Shown one piece after another: positions 34,705 to 46,484 of a DNA stretch of 64,000 nucleotides. Source of the DNA: Pseudomonas caspiana (GTDB lineage Bacteria > Pseudomonadota > Gammaproteobacteria > Pseudomonadales > Pseudomonadaceae); the NCBI RefSeq assembly GCF_002158995.1, contig NZ_LOHF01000002.1, positions 388,866 through 452,865 on the forward strand. Reading direction: 5' to 3'. Position 1 is the stretch's first letter. Each line of letters starts with the position of its first letter. The notes beneath the pieces are model-generated. The model worked only from the letters and a program-made list of their open reading frames with translations. It ran no database searches and had not been told where the DNA came from. Made by a program: the position numbers and the translations under genes.

Positions 34705-35908
34705 GGTTAGGCTCCTCGGCGAAGTCGCTTTCATTGAATTCCGCTTCTTCGCTGCCCATGTTGTTGCGCGACTCCCACTCGATCCGCAGCAGCAGACCCA
34801 GGCTCGCGCAGCAGATCACCAATGAACTCCCGCCGTAGCTGAGGAACGGCAGGGTCAAACCTTTGGTTGGCAGCAAGCCGACGTTCACACCGATGTTGAT
34901 CAGGAACTGACCGATCCACAGGAAAGCAAGGCCATAGGCAACGTATGCGCCAAAGAACTGCTTGGCGCGCTCGGCCCACATACCGATGTACATGGCGCGG
35001 ATACTGACGAATACGAATAGCGCGACGGTCAGCAGCGAACCCACTACACCCAGCTCTTCGGCGAGTACCGAAAACACGAAGTCAGTGTGCGCTTCCGGCA
35101 GATAGAACTGCTTCTGTACGCTGTTGCCCAGACCAACACCGAGCCATTCACCGCGACCAAATGCAATCAATGCCTGAGTCAACTGGTAGCCGGAACCGAA
35201 TTGATCGGACCACGGGTCGGTAAAGGTGATCAGACGTGCCATCCGATACGGTTGCGCCTGAACCAGCACGAACACCGCGCCGACCGCCAGGGCGACCATC
35301 AGACTGAACCGGAACAGGCCAACGCCACCCAGGAACAGCATCGCTGCCGCAGCGCCCATCATCACGACGGTGGCACCGAAGTCTGGCTCCATCAGCAGCA
35401 GGCCGGCCATTGGCAGCAAGACGATGAAAGGCTTGAAGAAACCCATCCAGCTTTCACGGACTTCCTGCTGGCGACGAATCAGGTAACCCGCGAGGAAAAT
35501 CACCACGAATACCTTGGCAATTTCCGAAGGCTGGACGTTGAACATGCCGAAGCCGATCCAGCGCATCGAGCCGTTCACCTCACGACCGATACCCGGCACC
35601 AGCACCATGACCAGCAGGCCGAATGCACCCAACAGCATCATCCAGCCGAGGCGCTGCCAGGTCGCGACCGGAATCATCATGGTCAGACCGCAGGCGAAGA
35701 TCCCAATGATCATGTAGATCAAATGGCGAGTCATCATATAAAGGGTGTTGCCGGAATTCACGGCCGCCACTTCCGAGGAAGCGGAGGTGATCATCACCAG
35801 ACCCAGGCCCAGCAACGCCAGGCAACCAGCCAGCATCGGGAAGTCCAGGTCAATGCCACGACCACTGATTATCGGGGACGGGAAAGGCTTGATTACGCCG
35901 AAGATCAT
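34694..35908 (-). CDS. ftsW: SEDS lipid II polymerase FtsW
   Basis: 404 residues with about ten membrane segments. Septal glycan polymerase that pairs with PBP3 (FtsI). The long extracytoplasmic loop between TM7 and TM8 carries the conserved aspartate area (TFTDPWSDQFGSGYQLTQAL), and the C-terminal part has LPTKGLTLPFLSYGGSSL. The ATG overlaps the murD stop (ATGA). Confidence 0.97.
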   Translation of the reverse strand: MIFGVIKPFPSPIISGRGIDLDFPMLAGCLALLGLGLVMITSASSEVAAVNSGNTLYMMTRHLIYMIIGIFACGLTMMIPVATWQRLGWMMLLGAFGLLVMVLVPGIGREVNGSMRWIGFGMFNVQPSEIAKVFVVIFLAGYLIRRQQEVRESWMGFFKPFIVLLPMAGLLLMEPDFGATVVMMGAAAAMLFLGGVGLFRFSLMVALAVGAVFVLVQAQPYRMARLITFTDPWSDQFGSGYQLTQALIAFGRGEWLGVGLGNSVQKQFYLPEAHTDFVFSVLAEELGVVGSLLTVALFVFVSIRAMYIGMWAERAKQFFGAYVAYGLAFLWIGQFLINIGVNVGLLPTKGLTLPFLSYGGSSLVICCASLGLLLRIEWESRNNMGSEEAEFNESDFAEEPNHGR

Positions 35909-37251
35909 GACAAGTCCCCCACGGCTTGCGCGAACAGACGACCGCGCTCTTCGTAGTTCTTGAACATGTCAAAACTCGCGCATGCCGGGGACAGCAACAC
36001 GGCGTCGCCCGCCTGCGCTATCTCGGCGCAACGCAACACAGCTTCTTCAAGCGTCGCAACCCGGACCAGTTCCACGCCATCGCCCAACGCCTGAGCGATC
36101 AATTCGGCGTCGCGGCCGATCAGCACCACAGCGCGGCAGTTGGCAGCAACCGGGGCACGCAGACCACTGAAGTCAGCACCCTTGCCATCACCACCGGCGA
36201 TCAACACCAGTTTGCCTTCGATGTCTGAGCCCAGGCCCTCGATGGCGGCCAGTGCGGCGCCAACGTTGGTGGCCTTGGAGTCGTCGTAGTAGCTCACGCC
36301 GTTGCGCTCACGCAGCCATTGGCAGCGATGTTCCAGGCCGCCAAAGCTGCGCAGGCTGGAAAGCATCGCGTCCATCGGCAAACCGACAGCATGGCCCAGC
36401 GCAAGCGCCGCCAGAGCGTTGGCCTGATTATGAGCGCCACGGATTTTCAATTCGCGTACAGGCATCAGGTTGTCGAACTGGAAGGCGAGATATTTTTCGC
36501 CGTCTTCTTCGCGCAAACCAAAGCCATGGAAATCGGGTTTGTTCAGACCGAAGGTCCAGCACGGCAGACCCTCACCAATCAACGGCCGGGTCAGCACGTC
36601 CTGACGGTTGACCACCACCTGACGGGCACCACGGAATACCCGGTGCTTGGCGAGATGGTAAGCAGGCAAACCGCTGTAACGGTCCATGTGGTCTTCACTG
36701 ATGTTCAACACGGTCGCCACTTCTGCGCCGAGCTGATCAGTGGTTTCCAGCTGGAAGCTGGAAAGCTCCATGACATAGAGTTCGACGTCATCGCCAAGCA
36801 GATCCAGCGCGGGCGTACCCAGATTGCCGCCGACCGCAACACGCTTGCCCGCCGCAGCAGCCATCTCGCCAACCAGCGTGGTCACGGTGCTTTTGGCGTT
36901 GGAGCCAGTGATCGCAATGATCGGAGCCTTGGCGTAACGGGCAAACAGCTCGATATCGCCGGACAGCTTCACGCCGCGCGCAGCCGCCTGCTGCAGCGCC
37001 GGGGTCGCCAGTGCAAGACCCGGGCTCACGTACAGCTCGTCGGCACGACACAGGAATTCAACGTCCAGTTCGCCACAACGCACATCCACCTGCGGATAGT
37101 CACGACGCAAAGTCGCCAGCTCCGGTGGATTTTCCCGCGTATCGGCCACGGCAAACGACACGCCCCGGCTCGCCAGAAAGCGAACCAGGGACATGCCGCT
37201 CTTGCCGAGGCCGACAATGATGCGGAAATGGTCTGAAGCGATAAGAGACAC
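35905..37251 (-). CDS. murD: UDP-MurNAc-L-alanine--D-glutamate ligase
   Basis: 448 residues. N-terminal dinucleotide-like fold (IVGLGKSGMSLVRFLASRG), P-loop ITGSNAKSTVTTL, ATP/UDP site VLNISEDHMDRY, C-terminal domain with YDDSKATNVGAA. Adds D-Glu. The start codon is GTG with GAGGT 7 nt upstream, 5 nt behind mraY. Confidence 0.98.
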   Translation of the reverse strand: MSLIASDHFRIIVGLGKSGMSLVRFLASRGVSFAVADTRENPPELATLRRDYPQVDVRCGELDVEFLCRADELYVSPGLALATPALQQAAARGVKLSGDIELFARYAKAPIIAITGSNAKSTVTTLVGEMAAAAGKRVAVGGNLGTPALDLLGDDVELYVMELSSFQLETTDQLGAEVATVLNISEDHMDRYSGLPAYHLAKHRVFRGARQVVVNRQDVLTRPLIGEGLPCWTFGLNKPDFHGFGLREEDGEKYLAFQFDNLMPVRELKIRGAHNQANALAALALGHAVGLPMDAMLSSLRSFGGLEHRCQWLRERNGVSYYDDSKATNVGAALAAIEGLGSDIEGKLVLIAGGDGKGADFSGLRAPVAANCRAVVLIGRDAELIAQALGDGVELVRVATLEEAVLRCAEIAQAGDAVLLSPACASFDMFKNYEERGRLFAQAVGDLS

Positions 37252-37256
37252 TCGTT

Positions 37257-38339
37257 CTACCTCAGTTTCAGCGTGGCAAGACCGATCAACACGAGAATCA
37301 CGGTGATGATCCAGAAACGGACGATCACACGCGGCTCGGGCCAGCCCTTGAGTTCAAAGTGGTGGTGGATCGGCGCCATGCGGAAAACGCGGCGGCCGGT
37401 CAACTTAAAGGATGCAACCTGAATAACGACTGACAAGGTCTCCATCACGAACACGCCGCCCATGATGAACAGGACGATTTCCTGACGGACGATAACGGCG
37501 ATGGTGCCCAGTGCTGCACCGAGTGCCAGTGCGCCAACGTCACCCATGAAGACCTGAGCCGGGTAGGTGTTGAACCACAGAAAACCAAGTCCCGCACCGA
37601 TCAGCGCACCGCAGAACACGATCAGTTCGCCCGCGCCCGGCACATAGGGGATCAGCAGGTATTCAGCGAATTTCACGTTCCCAGACAGGTAGCAGAAGAT
37701 GCCCAACGCGCCGCCTACAAGCACGGTTGGCAGGATCGCCAGACCGTCGAGGCCGTCGGTCAGGTTGACCGCGTTGCTGGAGCCAACAATCACGAAATAG
37801 GTCAGCACGATAAAGCCGATGCCCAGCGCGATGCTGGCGTCCTTGAACATCGGAATGATCAGCGTGGTTTCCACCGCCGAAGGGGCAGTTACATACAGGA
37901 AGATCGCCGCGCACAAGCCGAACACCGACTGCCAGAAATACTTCCAGCGGCTCGGCAAGCCTTTTGAGTTCTTCTCGATGACCTTGCGATAGTCGTCTAC
38001 CCAGCCGATGCCACCGAACAGCAGGGTCACCAGTAACACCACCCAGACATAGCGGTTGCTCAGGTCAGCCCAGAGCAAGGTGCTGATACCGATGGAGGAC
38101 AGAATCAACGCCCCGCCCATGGTCGGCGTACCGGATTTGGACAGGTGAGACTGTGGACCGTCGTTACGAACCGATTGGCCGATCTGGCGCATCTGCAATG
38201 CACGAATCATCCATGGGCCCAGGCACAGCGAGAGCGACAATGCCGTAAGCACGCCGAGGATCCCGCGCAGGGTCAGGTATTGGAAGACCGCGAAGCCTTT
38301 GTGGAACTGTTGCAGAAACTCGGCCAGCAGCAGCAGCAT
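37257..38339 (-). CDS. mraY: Phospho-MurNAc-pentapeptide transferase MraY
   Basis: 360 residues, about ten TM segments. Makes lipid I on undecaprenyl phosphate. Conserved cytoplasmic motifs [23 protein letters not shown] (Mg-binding Asps) and the HHHFELKGW loop are present. The start shares one base with the murF stop (TAATG). Confidence 0.98.
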   Translation of the reverse strand: MLLLLAEFLQQFHKGFAVFQYLTLRGILGVLTALSLSLCLGPWMIRALQMRQIGQSVRNDGPQSHLSKSGTPTMGGALILSSIGISTLLWADLSNRYVWVVLLVTLLFGGIGWVDDYRKVIEKNSKGLPSRWKYFWQSVFGLCAAIFLYVTAPSAVETTLIIPMFKDASIALGIGFIVLTYFVIVGSSNAVNLTDGLDGLAILPTVLVGGALGIFCYLSGNVKFAEYLLIPYVPGAGELIVFCGALIGAGLGFLWFNTYPAQVFMGDVGALALGAALGTIAVIVRQEIVLFIMGGVFVMETLSVVIQVASFKLTGRRVFRMAPIHHHFELKGWPEPRVIVRFWIITVILVLIGLATLKLR

Positions 38340-39709
38340 TAATGTGTCTCCAGGCTAGAACCGCACAGGGCAGCGACGACGTTTTCCATCGCAGCGCTCC
38401 GCGAGCCCTTGATCAAAATAGTGGTTTGAGGATCCTGCTCGGCGCCCAGTGCAGCGATCAGGTCGGTCTGATTGGCAAAATGGCGCGCATGCTCGCCGAA
38501 GGCATCGACGGCGTGGGCCATCAACGGACCAACGGCATACAGTGCAGAGACTTTGCCCGCGGCATAGGCACCGACTTCGCGGTGACCTTGTTCTGCCCAG
38601 TCGCCCAGCTCGCCGATGTCACCGAGGACCAGCACGGTGCGGCCAGTAAAACCGGTAAGAATATCTACGGCTGCGTTGATGGAGCTCGGATTGGCGTTGT
38701 AAGTGTCATCAATAACGCGCACACCATTGAGCGCCAACTGCGCGACAGTGCGGCCTTTGACCGGCTGCACAGCATTGAGGCCCGAAACGATACCGTCCAG
38801 ATCAACACCCATCGCGTGGCCTGCAGCCGCCGCAGCCAACGCATTGGCCACGTTGTGCGTCCCCAGCAGATTGAGTTGCACCTCTGCCGAGCCCAGTGGA
38901 CTGTTGAGAATGAAGCCAGGGCAACCCCGAGCATCAACGCTCAGTTCCTGAGCATGGAAATCGGCGCTTTGATCGGCAATCGCGAAACTCACGATGCGAC
39001 GATCCCCTGCACGGGCAGTCCAGATCGGAAATGCCTTGTCTTCTTTATTAAGAACCGCGACGCCAAAGCTATCGAGTCCTTCCAGGATTTCGCCTTTGGC
39101 TTCGACAATTTTGTCTGGGCCGCCGAACTCGCCGACGTGAGCAGTACCCGCATTGGTAATCAATGCCACGTGCGGCTTGGTCAGACTCACAGTGAAAGCG
39201 ATTTCGCCCACACGGGACGCGCCCATTTCGATGACGGCAGCCGAGTACTCAGGCGCCAGCTCAAGGAGGGTCAACGGCACACCCAGCTCGTTGTTCAGAT
39301 TGCCGCGGGTGGCTAGAACAGGACCGCGGGTGCGCATGATGCTGGCAAGCATTTCTTTCACAGTGGTCTTGCCACTGGAACCGGTAATCGCAGCTACAGG
39401 CCTGTCGACGAAGGCATTACGATTCAGTGCACCCAACTGGGCGAGCGCCTTGCGGGTATCGAGGACAACCAGTTGCGGCAACACAACATTCGGAATTTCG
39501 CGCTCGACCAAGGCAGCTACAGCGCCTTTGGCTGCGACCTGACTCAGGTAATCATGGCCGTCAAAACGCGGACCTGTCAGTGCCACGAACAACTGGCCAA
39601 GCTTGATAGCGCGGCTGTCGATGCTCACACCATCGAAAGTGCGGTCATCGCCTACCAGGCGCGCGTCGAGCACGGTGGTCAATTCACTGAGGGATAACGG
39701 CTTAAGCAT
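38339..39709 (-). CDS. murF: UDP-MurNAc-tripeptide--D-Ala-D-Ala ligase
   Basis: 456 residues. N-terminal UDP-binding domain, P-loop [14 protein letters not shown], and [16 protein letters not shown] in the C-terminal domain. Adds the D-Ala-D-Ala dipeptide made by DdlB. The start overlaps the murE end by 8 nt. Confidence 0.98.
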   Translation of the reverse strand: MLKPLSLSELTTVLDARLVGDDRTFDGVSIDSRAIKLGQLFVALTGPRFDGHDYLSQVAAKGAVAALVEREIPNVVLPQLVVLDTRKALAQLGALNRNAFVDRPVAAITGSSGKTTVKEMLASIMRTRGPVLATRGNLNNELGVPLTLLELAPEYSAAVIEMGASRVGEIAFTVSLTKPHVALITNAGTAHVGEFGGPDKIVEAKGEILEGLDSFGVAVLNKEDKAFPIWTARAGDRRIVSFAIADQSADFHAQELSVDARGCPGFILNSPLGSAEVQLNLLGTHNVANALAAAAAGHAMGVDLDGIVSGLNAVQPVKGRTVAQLALNGVRVIDDTYNANPSSINAAVDILTGFTGRTVLVLGDIGELGDWAEQGHREVGAYAAGKVSALYAVGPLMAHAVDAFGEHARHFANQTDLIAALGAEQDPQTTILIKGSRSAAMENVVAALCGSSLETH

Positions 39710-41164
39710 TCGCCACCTCCCATACAGCCAAAGCCTTGGCTGCTTCTTCCAGATCGGAGAATGGCTGACGCTGACCGTCGATTTCCTGATAGTCCTCGTG
39801 CCCTTTGCCTGCCAGAACGATTACGTCGGTCGCGGCAGCGCTGGCGATGATTTCTGCAATCGCCTGTCCACGCCCTTCAACGAAACGAACATTTTGCGCG
39901 GCGCTGAAACCCTGACGGATATCGTCGAAGATTTTCGTCGGCACTTCAGTACGCGGATTGTCATCGGTCACAAGGACACTGTCCGCAAGACGCTCAACAA
40001 CTTCAGCCATTAACGGACGCTTGCCGCGATCACGATCACCGCCACAGCCAAACAGGCACAACAAACGACCTTTGGCATGAGGACGCAGCGCGGTCAGTAC
40101 TTTTTCCAGCGCATCGGGGGTGTGGGCGTAATCAACCACAACCAGCGGTTTTTCACCGCCACCCAAGCGTTGCATGCGCCCTACCGGGCCTTCGAGCTTC
40201 GGCAGGACCTTAAGAATTTCGTCCAGCGCATAATCCAGGCCCAGCAAGGCACCGATCGCAGCCAGCACGTTACTCAGGTTGAAGCGGCCCAGCAGGCCGC
40301 TGCGCAACAGGTGCTGACCTTGCGGCGTGACCAGTGTGGCGCGAACACCTTCGTCATCGAATTTTGCATCGCGGCAATACAGATAAGCGCTGGAGTCTTC
40401 CAGGCTATAAGTGATGAGCCGGGACTCGCGCTTTTCAGCGGCCAGAGTGCGACCAAACTCATCGTCGATATTGATCACGCGGCAACGCAGGTCAGACCAG
40501 GCGAACAGCTTGGCTTTGGCGGCGCCGTAAGCCTCCATGGTGCCGTGATAGTCCAGGTGGTCACGGGACAGATTGGTCAGTACTGCGACATCGAATGCCA
40601 ACGCAGTTGCGCGACCTTGATCAAGACCGTGGGAAGAAACTTCCATTGCCACTGCGCGTGCCCCGGCCTTCCTCAGATCAGACAGCGTTGCCTGTACCGC
40701 GATTGGGTCGGGGGTCGTGTGTCGACCGCTTTGCAATGAACCGTAAAAACCGGTCCCCAGAGTGCCGACGATGCCGCAATGCTGGCCTAGCAAGTCCATC
40801 GCTTGCGCGACCAACTGGGTAACGCTGGTTTTACCGTTGGTGCCGGTTACGCCAACCAGATTCAGGCTGCGACTAGGATCGCCATAGAAGCGCCCGGCGA
40901 TATCCGACAACTGTGCAGCCAGGCCCTTGACCGGGATCAGCGGCACGTCGGTAATCGGCAACACTTTCGCGCCTTCAACTTCATAAGCAACGGCCGCAGC
41001 GCCGCGCTTCAAGGCATCGGCAATGTGATCGCGACCATCGAAGTTGCCACCGGGAACCGCAAGAAACAGGTCGCCACCGCGTACGTTGCGACTATCCAGC
41101 GTCAACTCGCGAATCATCAGATCGCTGGAGGCGTGGGCGAAAATCTTGTTCAGGCTGGACGACA

Positions 41165-41165
<1 letters not shown>
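39702..41165 (-). CDS. murE: UDP-MurNAc-tripeptide synthetase, meso-DAP-adding
   Basis: 487 residues. P-loop VTGTNGKTSVTQL, then the C-terminal domain with the TDDNPRTE motif; DNPR marks enzymes that add meso-diaminopimelate, as expected for a Gram-negative wall. The start at 41165 shares one base with the ftsI stop (TGATG), so translation is coupled. Confidence 0.98.
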
Positions 41166-43187
<2,022 letters not shown>

Positions 43188-43191
<4 letters not shown>

Positions 43192-44135
43192 CTGAGCTTC
43201 TCCGCTACACGCATGACAGCACTGCGTGAACGGGGATTGGCTTTGGTTTCTTCGTCTGAAGCAAATTGCGCCTTGCCGATGAGTTTGATCTTGGGTTCAA
43301 AAGCCTTGTACTGAATCGGCAGATTGCGCGGCATGTTGTCCGCCTCACCCTTGACGAGCTTGCGCATGAACAATTTGACGATGCGGTCTTCAAGCGAGTG
43401 GAAACTGATGACGACCAGGCGGCCACCCACTTCCAGCGCTTCAAGCGCTGCTTCCAGACCCGCCTCCAGGTCGCCCAACTCATTGTTGACGTGAATGCGC
43501 AGACCTTGAAAAGCACGGGTCGCCGGATTCTTGCCTTTTTCCCAGGCGGGATTGGCCACCTTGAGCACTTCAGCCAGATCAGCCGTACGCTCAAAGGGTT
43601 GAATTTCACGACGCGCAACTACAGCGCCTGCCATACGTTTGGCGAAACGTTCTTCGCCGTATTCCTTGAATACGCGGGCAATTTCTTCGACAGGTGCAGT
43701 GGCGATGAACTCGGCAGCGCTGACGCCGCGGGTCGGGTCCATGCGCATATCCAGCGGACCATCGTTCATAAAACTGAAGCCGCGCTCCGGGTCATCAAGC
43801 TGCGGCGACGAAACACCGAGGTCCAGCAGGATTCCGCTGACCTTGCCCGCAATGCCGCGTGCTTGAGCCTCCGAGCCCAATTCAGCGAAGCTGCGTTGCA
43901 CAATGACAAAGCGGCCGTCTTCGGCCGCTAGCGCTTGCCCGGTGGCAATTGCTTGAGGATCTTTATCGAATCCCAGCAATCGGCCATCAGGCCCAAGCTT
44001 CTCTAATACAAGCCGACTATGCCCACCGCGCCCGAACGTGCCGTCCATATAGCAGCCATCAGCGCGCACCGCGAGAGCCTCTACGGCTTCGTCGAGCAGT
44101 ACGGTGATGTGGGTAAAACCGCTATTCATAGTCAC
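43188..44135 (-). CDS. rsmH: 16S rRNA (cytosine1402-N4)-methyltransferase
   Basis: 315 residues. SAM motif [22 protein letters not shown] as the ribose site, and the C-terminal [15 protein letters not shown] typical of RsmH/MraW. Modifies C1402 in the ribosomal P site together with RsmI, also in this window. Start: GTG at 44135 overlapping the mraZ stop (GTGA), chosen because other Pseudomonas RsmH proteins begin with MT-plus-two residues before SGF; ATG 44129 is the alternative. Confidence 0.96.
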
Positions 44136-44587
44136 AGGATCAGATCACGTAATTCATCAGGCATAGCGCCCGGTTGTTGAATGGCCGCCAGATCCGCATC
44201 AGCAAGAGCGTTCCAGGCGTCCTCGTCCCACAATTGAAACTTATTGAGCTGGCCCACCAACATCACGCGCTTATCCAACCTGGCATATTCGCGAAGGCGT
44301 GGCGGAACCAGAAAACGCCCACTGCCATCCAGCTCCAGATCAACCGCGTTACCGATCAGCAAACGCTGAAGGCGACGGTTTTCTTCGCGGAAGGTAGCGA
44401 GCTCACGCAATTTCGCCTCGATCAGCTCCCATTCCGAGAGCGGATAAAGGCACAAGCAAGGGTCAACAGCGTCAATGGTCACGATCAATTGCCCGGCGCT
44501 ACGCGAATCCAACTCGTCACGGTACCGGCTCGGCATAGCGAGACGACCCTTTGCATCGAGATTGATTGCGTTTGCACCACGAAACAC
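44132..44587 (-). CDS. mraZ: Transcriptional regulator MraZ
   Basis: 151 residues, two AbrB-like halves: [20 protein letters not shown] and [20 protein letters not shown], each with the conserved DxKGR/DxxGR loop. A ring-forming DNA-binding protein that represses its own dcw operon by binding direct repeats in the leader. The start is GTG 44587, with GGAGA 9 nt upstream. Three repeat boxes lie 41-66 nt upstream. Confidence 0.95.
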   Translation of the reverse strand: MFRGANAINLDAKGRLAMPSRYRDELDSRSAGQLIVTIDAVDPCLCLYPLSEWELIEAKLRELATFREENRRLQRLLIGNAVDLELDGSGRFLVPPRLREYARLDKRVMLVGQLNKFQLWDEDAWNALADADLAAIQQPGAMPDELRDLIL

Positions 44588-44627
44588 AGGCGCTTTCTCC
44601 GAATTCTAGCTTTTTGCGTTAAAAAAA

Positions 44628-44653
44628 CCCACTTCACGCCACTTTCTGCCACT
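44628..44653 (-). promoter_or_regulatory. MraZ operator: three AGTGG boxes
   Basis: On the minus strand AGTGGC, AGTGGC and AGTGGG recur exactly every 10 nt (44648-44653, 44638-44643, 44628-44633), just downstream of the -10. This matches the E. coli MraZ operator, three GTGGG-type repeats with 5-nt spacers. Confidence 0.85.
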
Positions 44654-44660
44654 TGCGCAC

Positions 44661-44690
44661 ACTATAGGAACCCGCCCACCACACAGTCAA
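44661..44690 (-). promoter_or_regulatory. dcw (mraZ) sigma-70 promoter
   Basis: TTGACT, 18 nt, TATAGT on the minus strand. The -10 lies 74 nt upstream of the mraZ GTG and directly before the MraZ boxes, so bound MraZ would block initiation or early elongation. Confidence 0.8.
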
Positions 44691-44894
44691 GGCACGGTCT
44701 TAAGGAAAACCCTTACATAACTGGGATTTAGGAGCGATATCAGACTGTTGGCGCGAATTTCAGGAGGGGTCTTACGGAAAATTCCGACACAGCTCAGAAA
44801 GCTGCAGCGCGAACTTAAAGTGATTTGTGAGGTTTAAGATTTTTTTGGTATTACGAGGGGGTGTAATGCTGCTGAAACGAGAGGGGATAAAAAG
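44691..44894. other. Spacer between mra promoter and rnpB 3' end
   Basis: Together with the promoter and operator this is a 307-base gap with no gene. It is AT-richer than its surroundings, with T-runs near 44840. No further signal was recognised. Confidence 0.5.
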
Positions 44895-45253
44895 GTGGAG
44901 AGTCGATCTGTAAGCCGGGTTCTGTCGAGGACAGTCATTCCTCTACGACGGCCATCACTGGACGTCTTTAGCAACCTACCCGGTTCCAGCGCGGGCCACG
45001 CCTAGGAACCCTATTTGGTCTTGCTCCGAGTGGGGTTTACCTTGACCACGAACTGTTGCCAGACGCGCGGTGCGCTCTTACCGCACCTTTTCACCCTTAC
45101 CGGCGCCGAAACGCTTAGGCGGTTATTTTCTGTGGCACTTTCCGTAGGCTCACGCCTCCCAGGCGTTACCTGGCACTCCGCCCTATGGAGCCCGGACTTT
45201 CCTCCCCCCCTTAATTGCGAACAATAAGAGGCAGCGACTGTCCAATCGACTCT
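44895..45253 (-). ncRNA. rnpB: RNase P RNA (class A)
   Basis: Catalytic RNA of RNase P, which trims tRNA 5' leaders. The 5' end AGAGTCGATTGGACAGTCGC and the 3' stretch CAGATCGACTCTCCACC pair as helix P1. The conserved GAGGAAAGTCCGGGCTCC and the ACAGA-type region (ACAGAACCCGGCTTACAG) are present. Ends are set to the P1 boundaries; CCTTTTTATCC after the 3' end would serve as terminator. Confidence 0.95.
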
Positions 45254-45325
45254 CCGCCGACAAGGTTAGCGGCACAACCCCCTCAGAACAAGCTTTAAAA
45301 CGTCGCAGACTTGCGCCGCAGGGAT

Positions 45326-46198
45326 TTATTCGTCTTTTTGCTTGTCTAGCGCCACCTGATAAAGCAGGTTTTTGCGTACCCCTGTAATTTCCGCAGCCAG
45401 AGCGGCGGCGCGCTTGAGTGGCATCTCCGCGAGCAGCAGATCCAGAATTCGTCGCGCTTCGCTACCGATGACGTCTTCACCTTCAGGTTCAGTCCAGCCC
45501 GCTACCAACACCACGCATTCGCCACGCTGCTGATTGCTGTCGCTTTCGACGAACTCACGCAGCTCGGCCAGCGGCAAACCTTTGAGGGTTTCGAAGGTCT
45601 TGGTCAGCTCGCGCGCCAACAACGCAGGACGTTGCGCTCCGAAAACCAGCTCCAGATCCTGTAAGCATTCAAGAATGCGATGCGGTGCCTCATAGAAGAT
45701 CAGCGTGCGCGGTTCTTCCTTGAGTAACTCCAGCCGAGCACGGCGACCCACGGCCTTGGCGGGCAGAAAACCTTCAAAAATGAAACGGTCCGACGGCAAG
45801 CCAGCAGCCGACAGCGCTGCAATTAACGCGCAAGCACCCGGCACCGGGACGACTGCAATACCCGCAGCCCGTGCCTGACGTACGAGGTGATAACCAGGAT
45901 CCGAAATAAGCGGCGTCCCGGCATCGGAGATCAGCGCAACGTTATCGCCCGCCAACAGACGAGTGATAAACCGACTGCCCTCCTCACGCTCGTTGTGCTC
46001 GTGGCAAGCAGCCAGTGGCGTGGAAATGCCGAAATGCTGCATCAATCGCGCCGAGTGACGCGTATCCTCAGCGGCAATCAACGCCACTTCTCGCAATACC
46101 TTCAACGCCCTCACGCTCATGTCATCCAGATTGCCGATTGGCGTGGCCACTACATAAAGCGAGCCCGCGGCGGAATTCAAAGCAACTGGAGCAGTCAA
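45326..46198 (-). CDS. rsmI: 16S rRNA (cytidine1402-2'-O)-methyltransferase
   Basis: 290 residues of the tetrapyrrole-methylase-like SPOUT-unrelated fold: LYVVATPIGNLDDMS at the start, LIAAEDTRHS, LISDAGTPLISDPGY and ALPxD-type GLPSDRFIFEGFLP. It completes m4Cm1402 with RsmH. The start is TTG 46198 with GAGG 8 nt upstream; no ATG or GTG is in frame nearby. A five-codon ORF ends across this start (see findings). Divergent from lpoA. Confidence 0.95.
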   Translation of the reverse strand: MTAPVALNSAAGSLYVVATPIGNLDDMSVRALKVLREVALIAAEDTRHSARLMQHFGISTPLAACHEHNEREEGSRFITRLLAGDNVALISDAGTPLISDPGYHLVRQARAAGIAVVPVPGACALIAALSAAGLPSDRFIFEGFLPAKAVGRRARLELLKEEPRTLIFYEAPHRILECLQDLELVFGAQRPALLARELTKTFETLKGLPLAELREFVESDSNQQRGECVVLVAGWTEPEGEDVIGSEARRILDLLLAEMPLKRAAALAAEITGVRKNLLYQVALDKQKDE

Positions 46199-46484
46199 AG
46201 CGCAGACCTCATGATTTGTTACCCTTTAAGGGTGAAGGTCATCATTGTACAGATTACGACCGCAACCAATGACTCGCAGACTCATGGAAGACCGGAAAAA
46301 AGGGAGGAAAAGTCATGATTGGTGCCCGCCACCTGCCAGCGCAACACGCTCGTGACAGCCTTATTACCCAGCGTAATCAGGCACCACGACTTATATCACT
46401 GCTTTAAATGTTAACGACGTCGCACCCATGCCAGCGCTTGGGTACAATTCCCCGCTAATTTGCTCGAGTATCAGGAACATACAC

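Noticed and set aside
45015..45227. 70-codon open frame inside rnpB
   Set aside because: The region is RNase P RNA.
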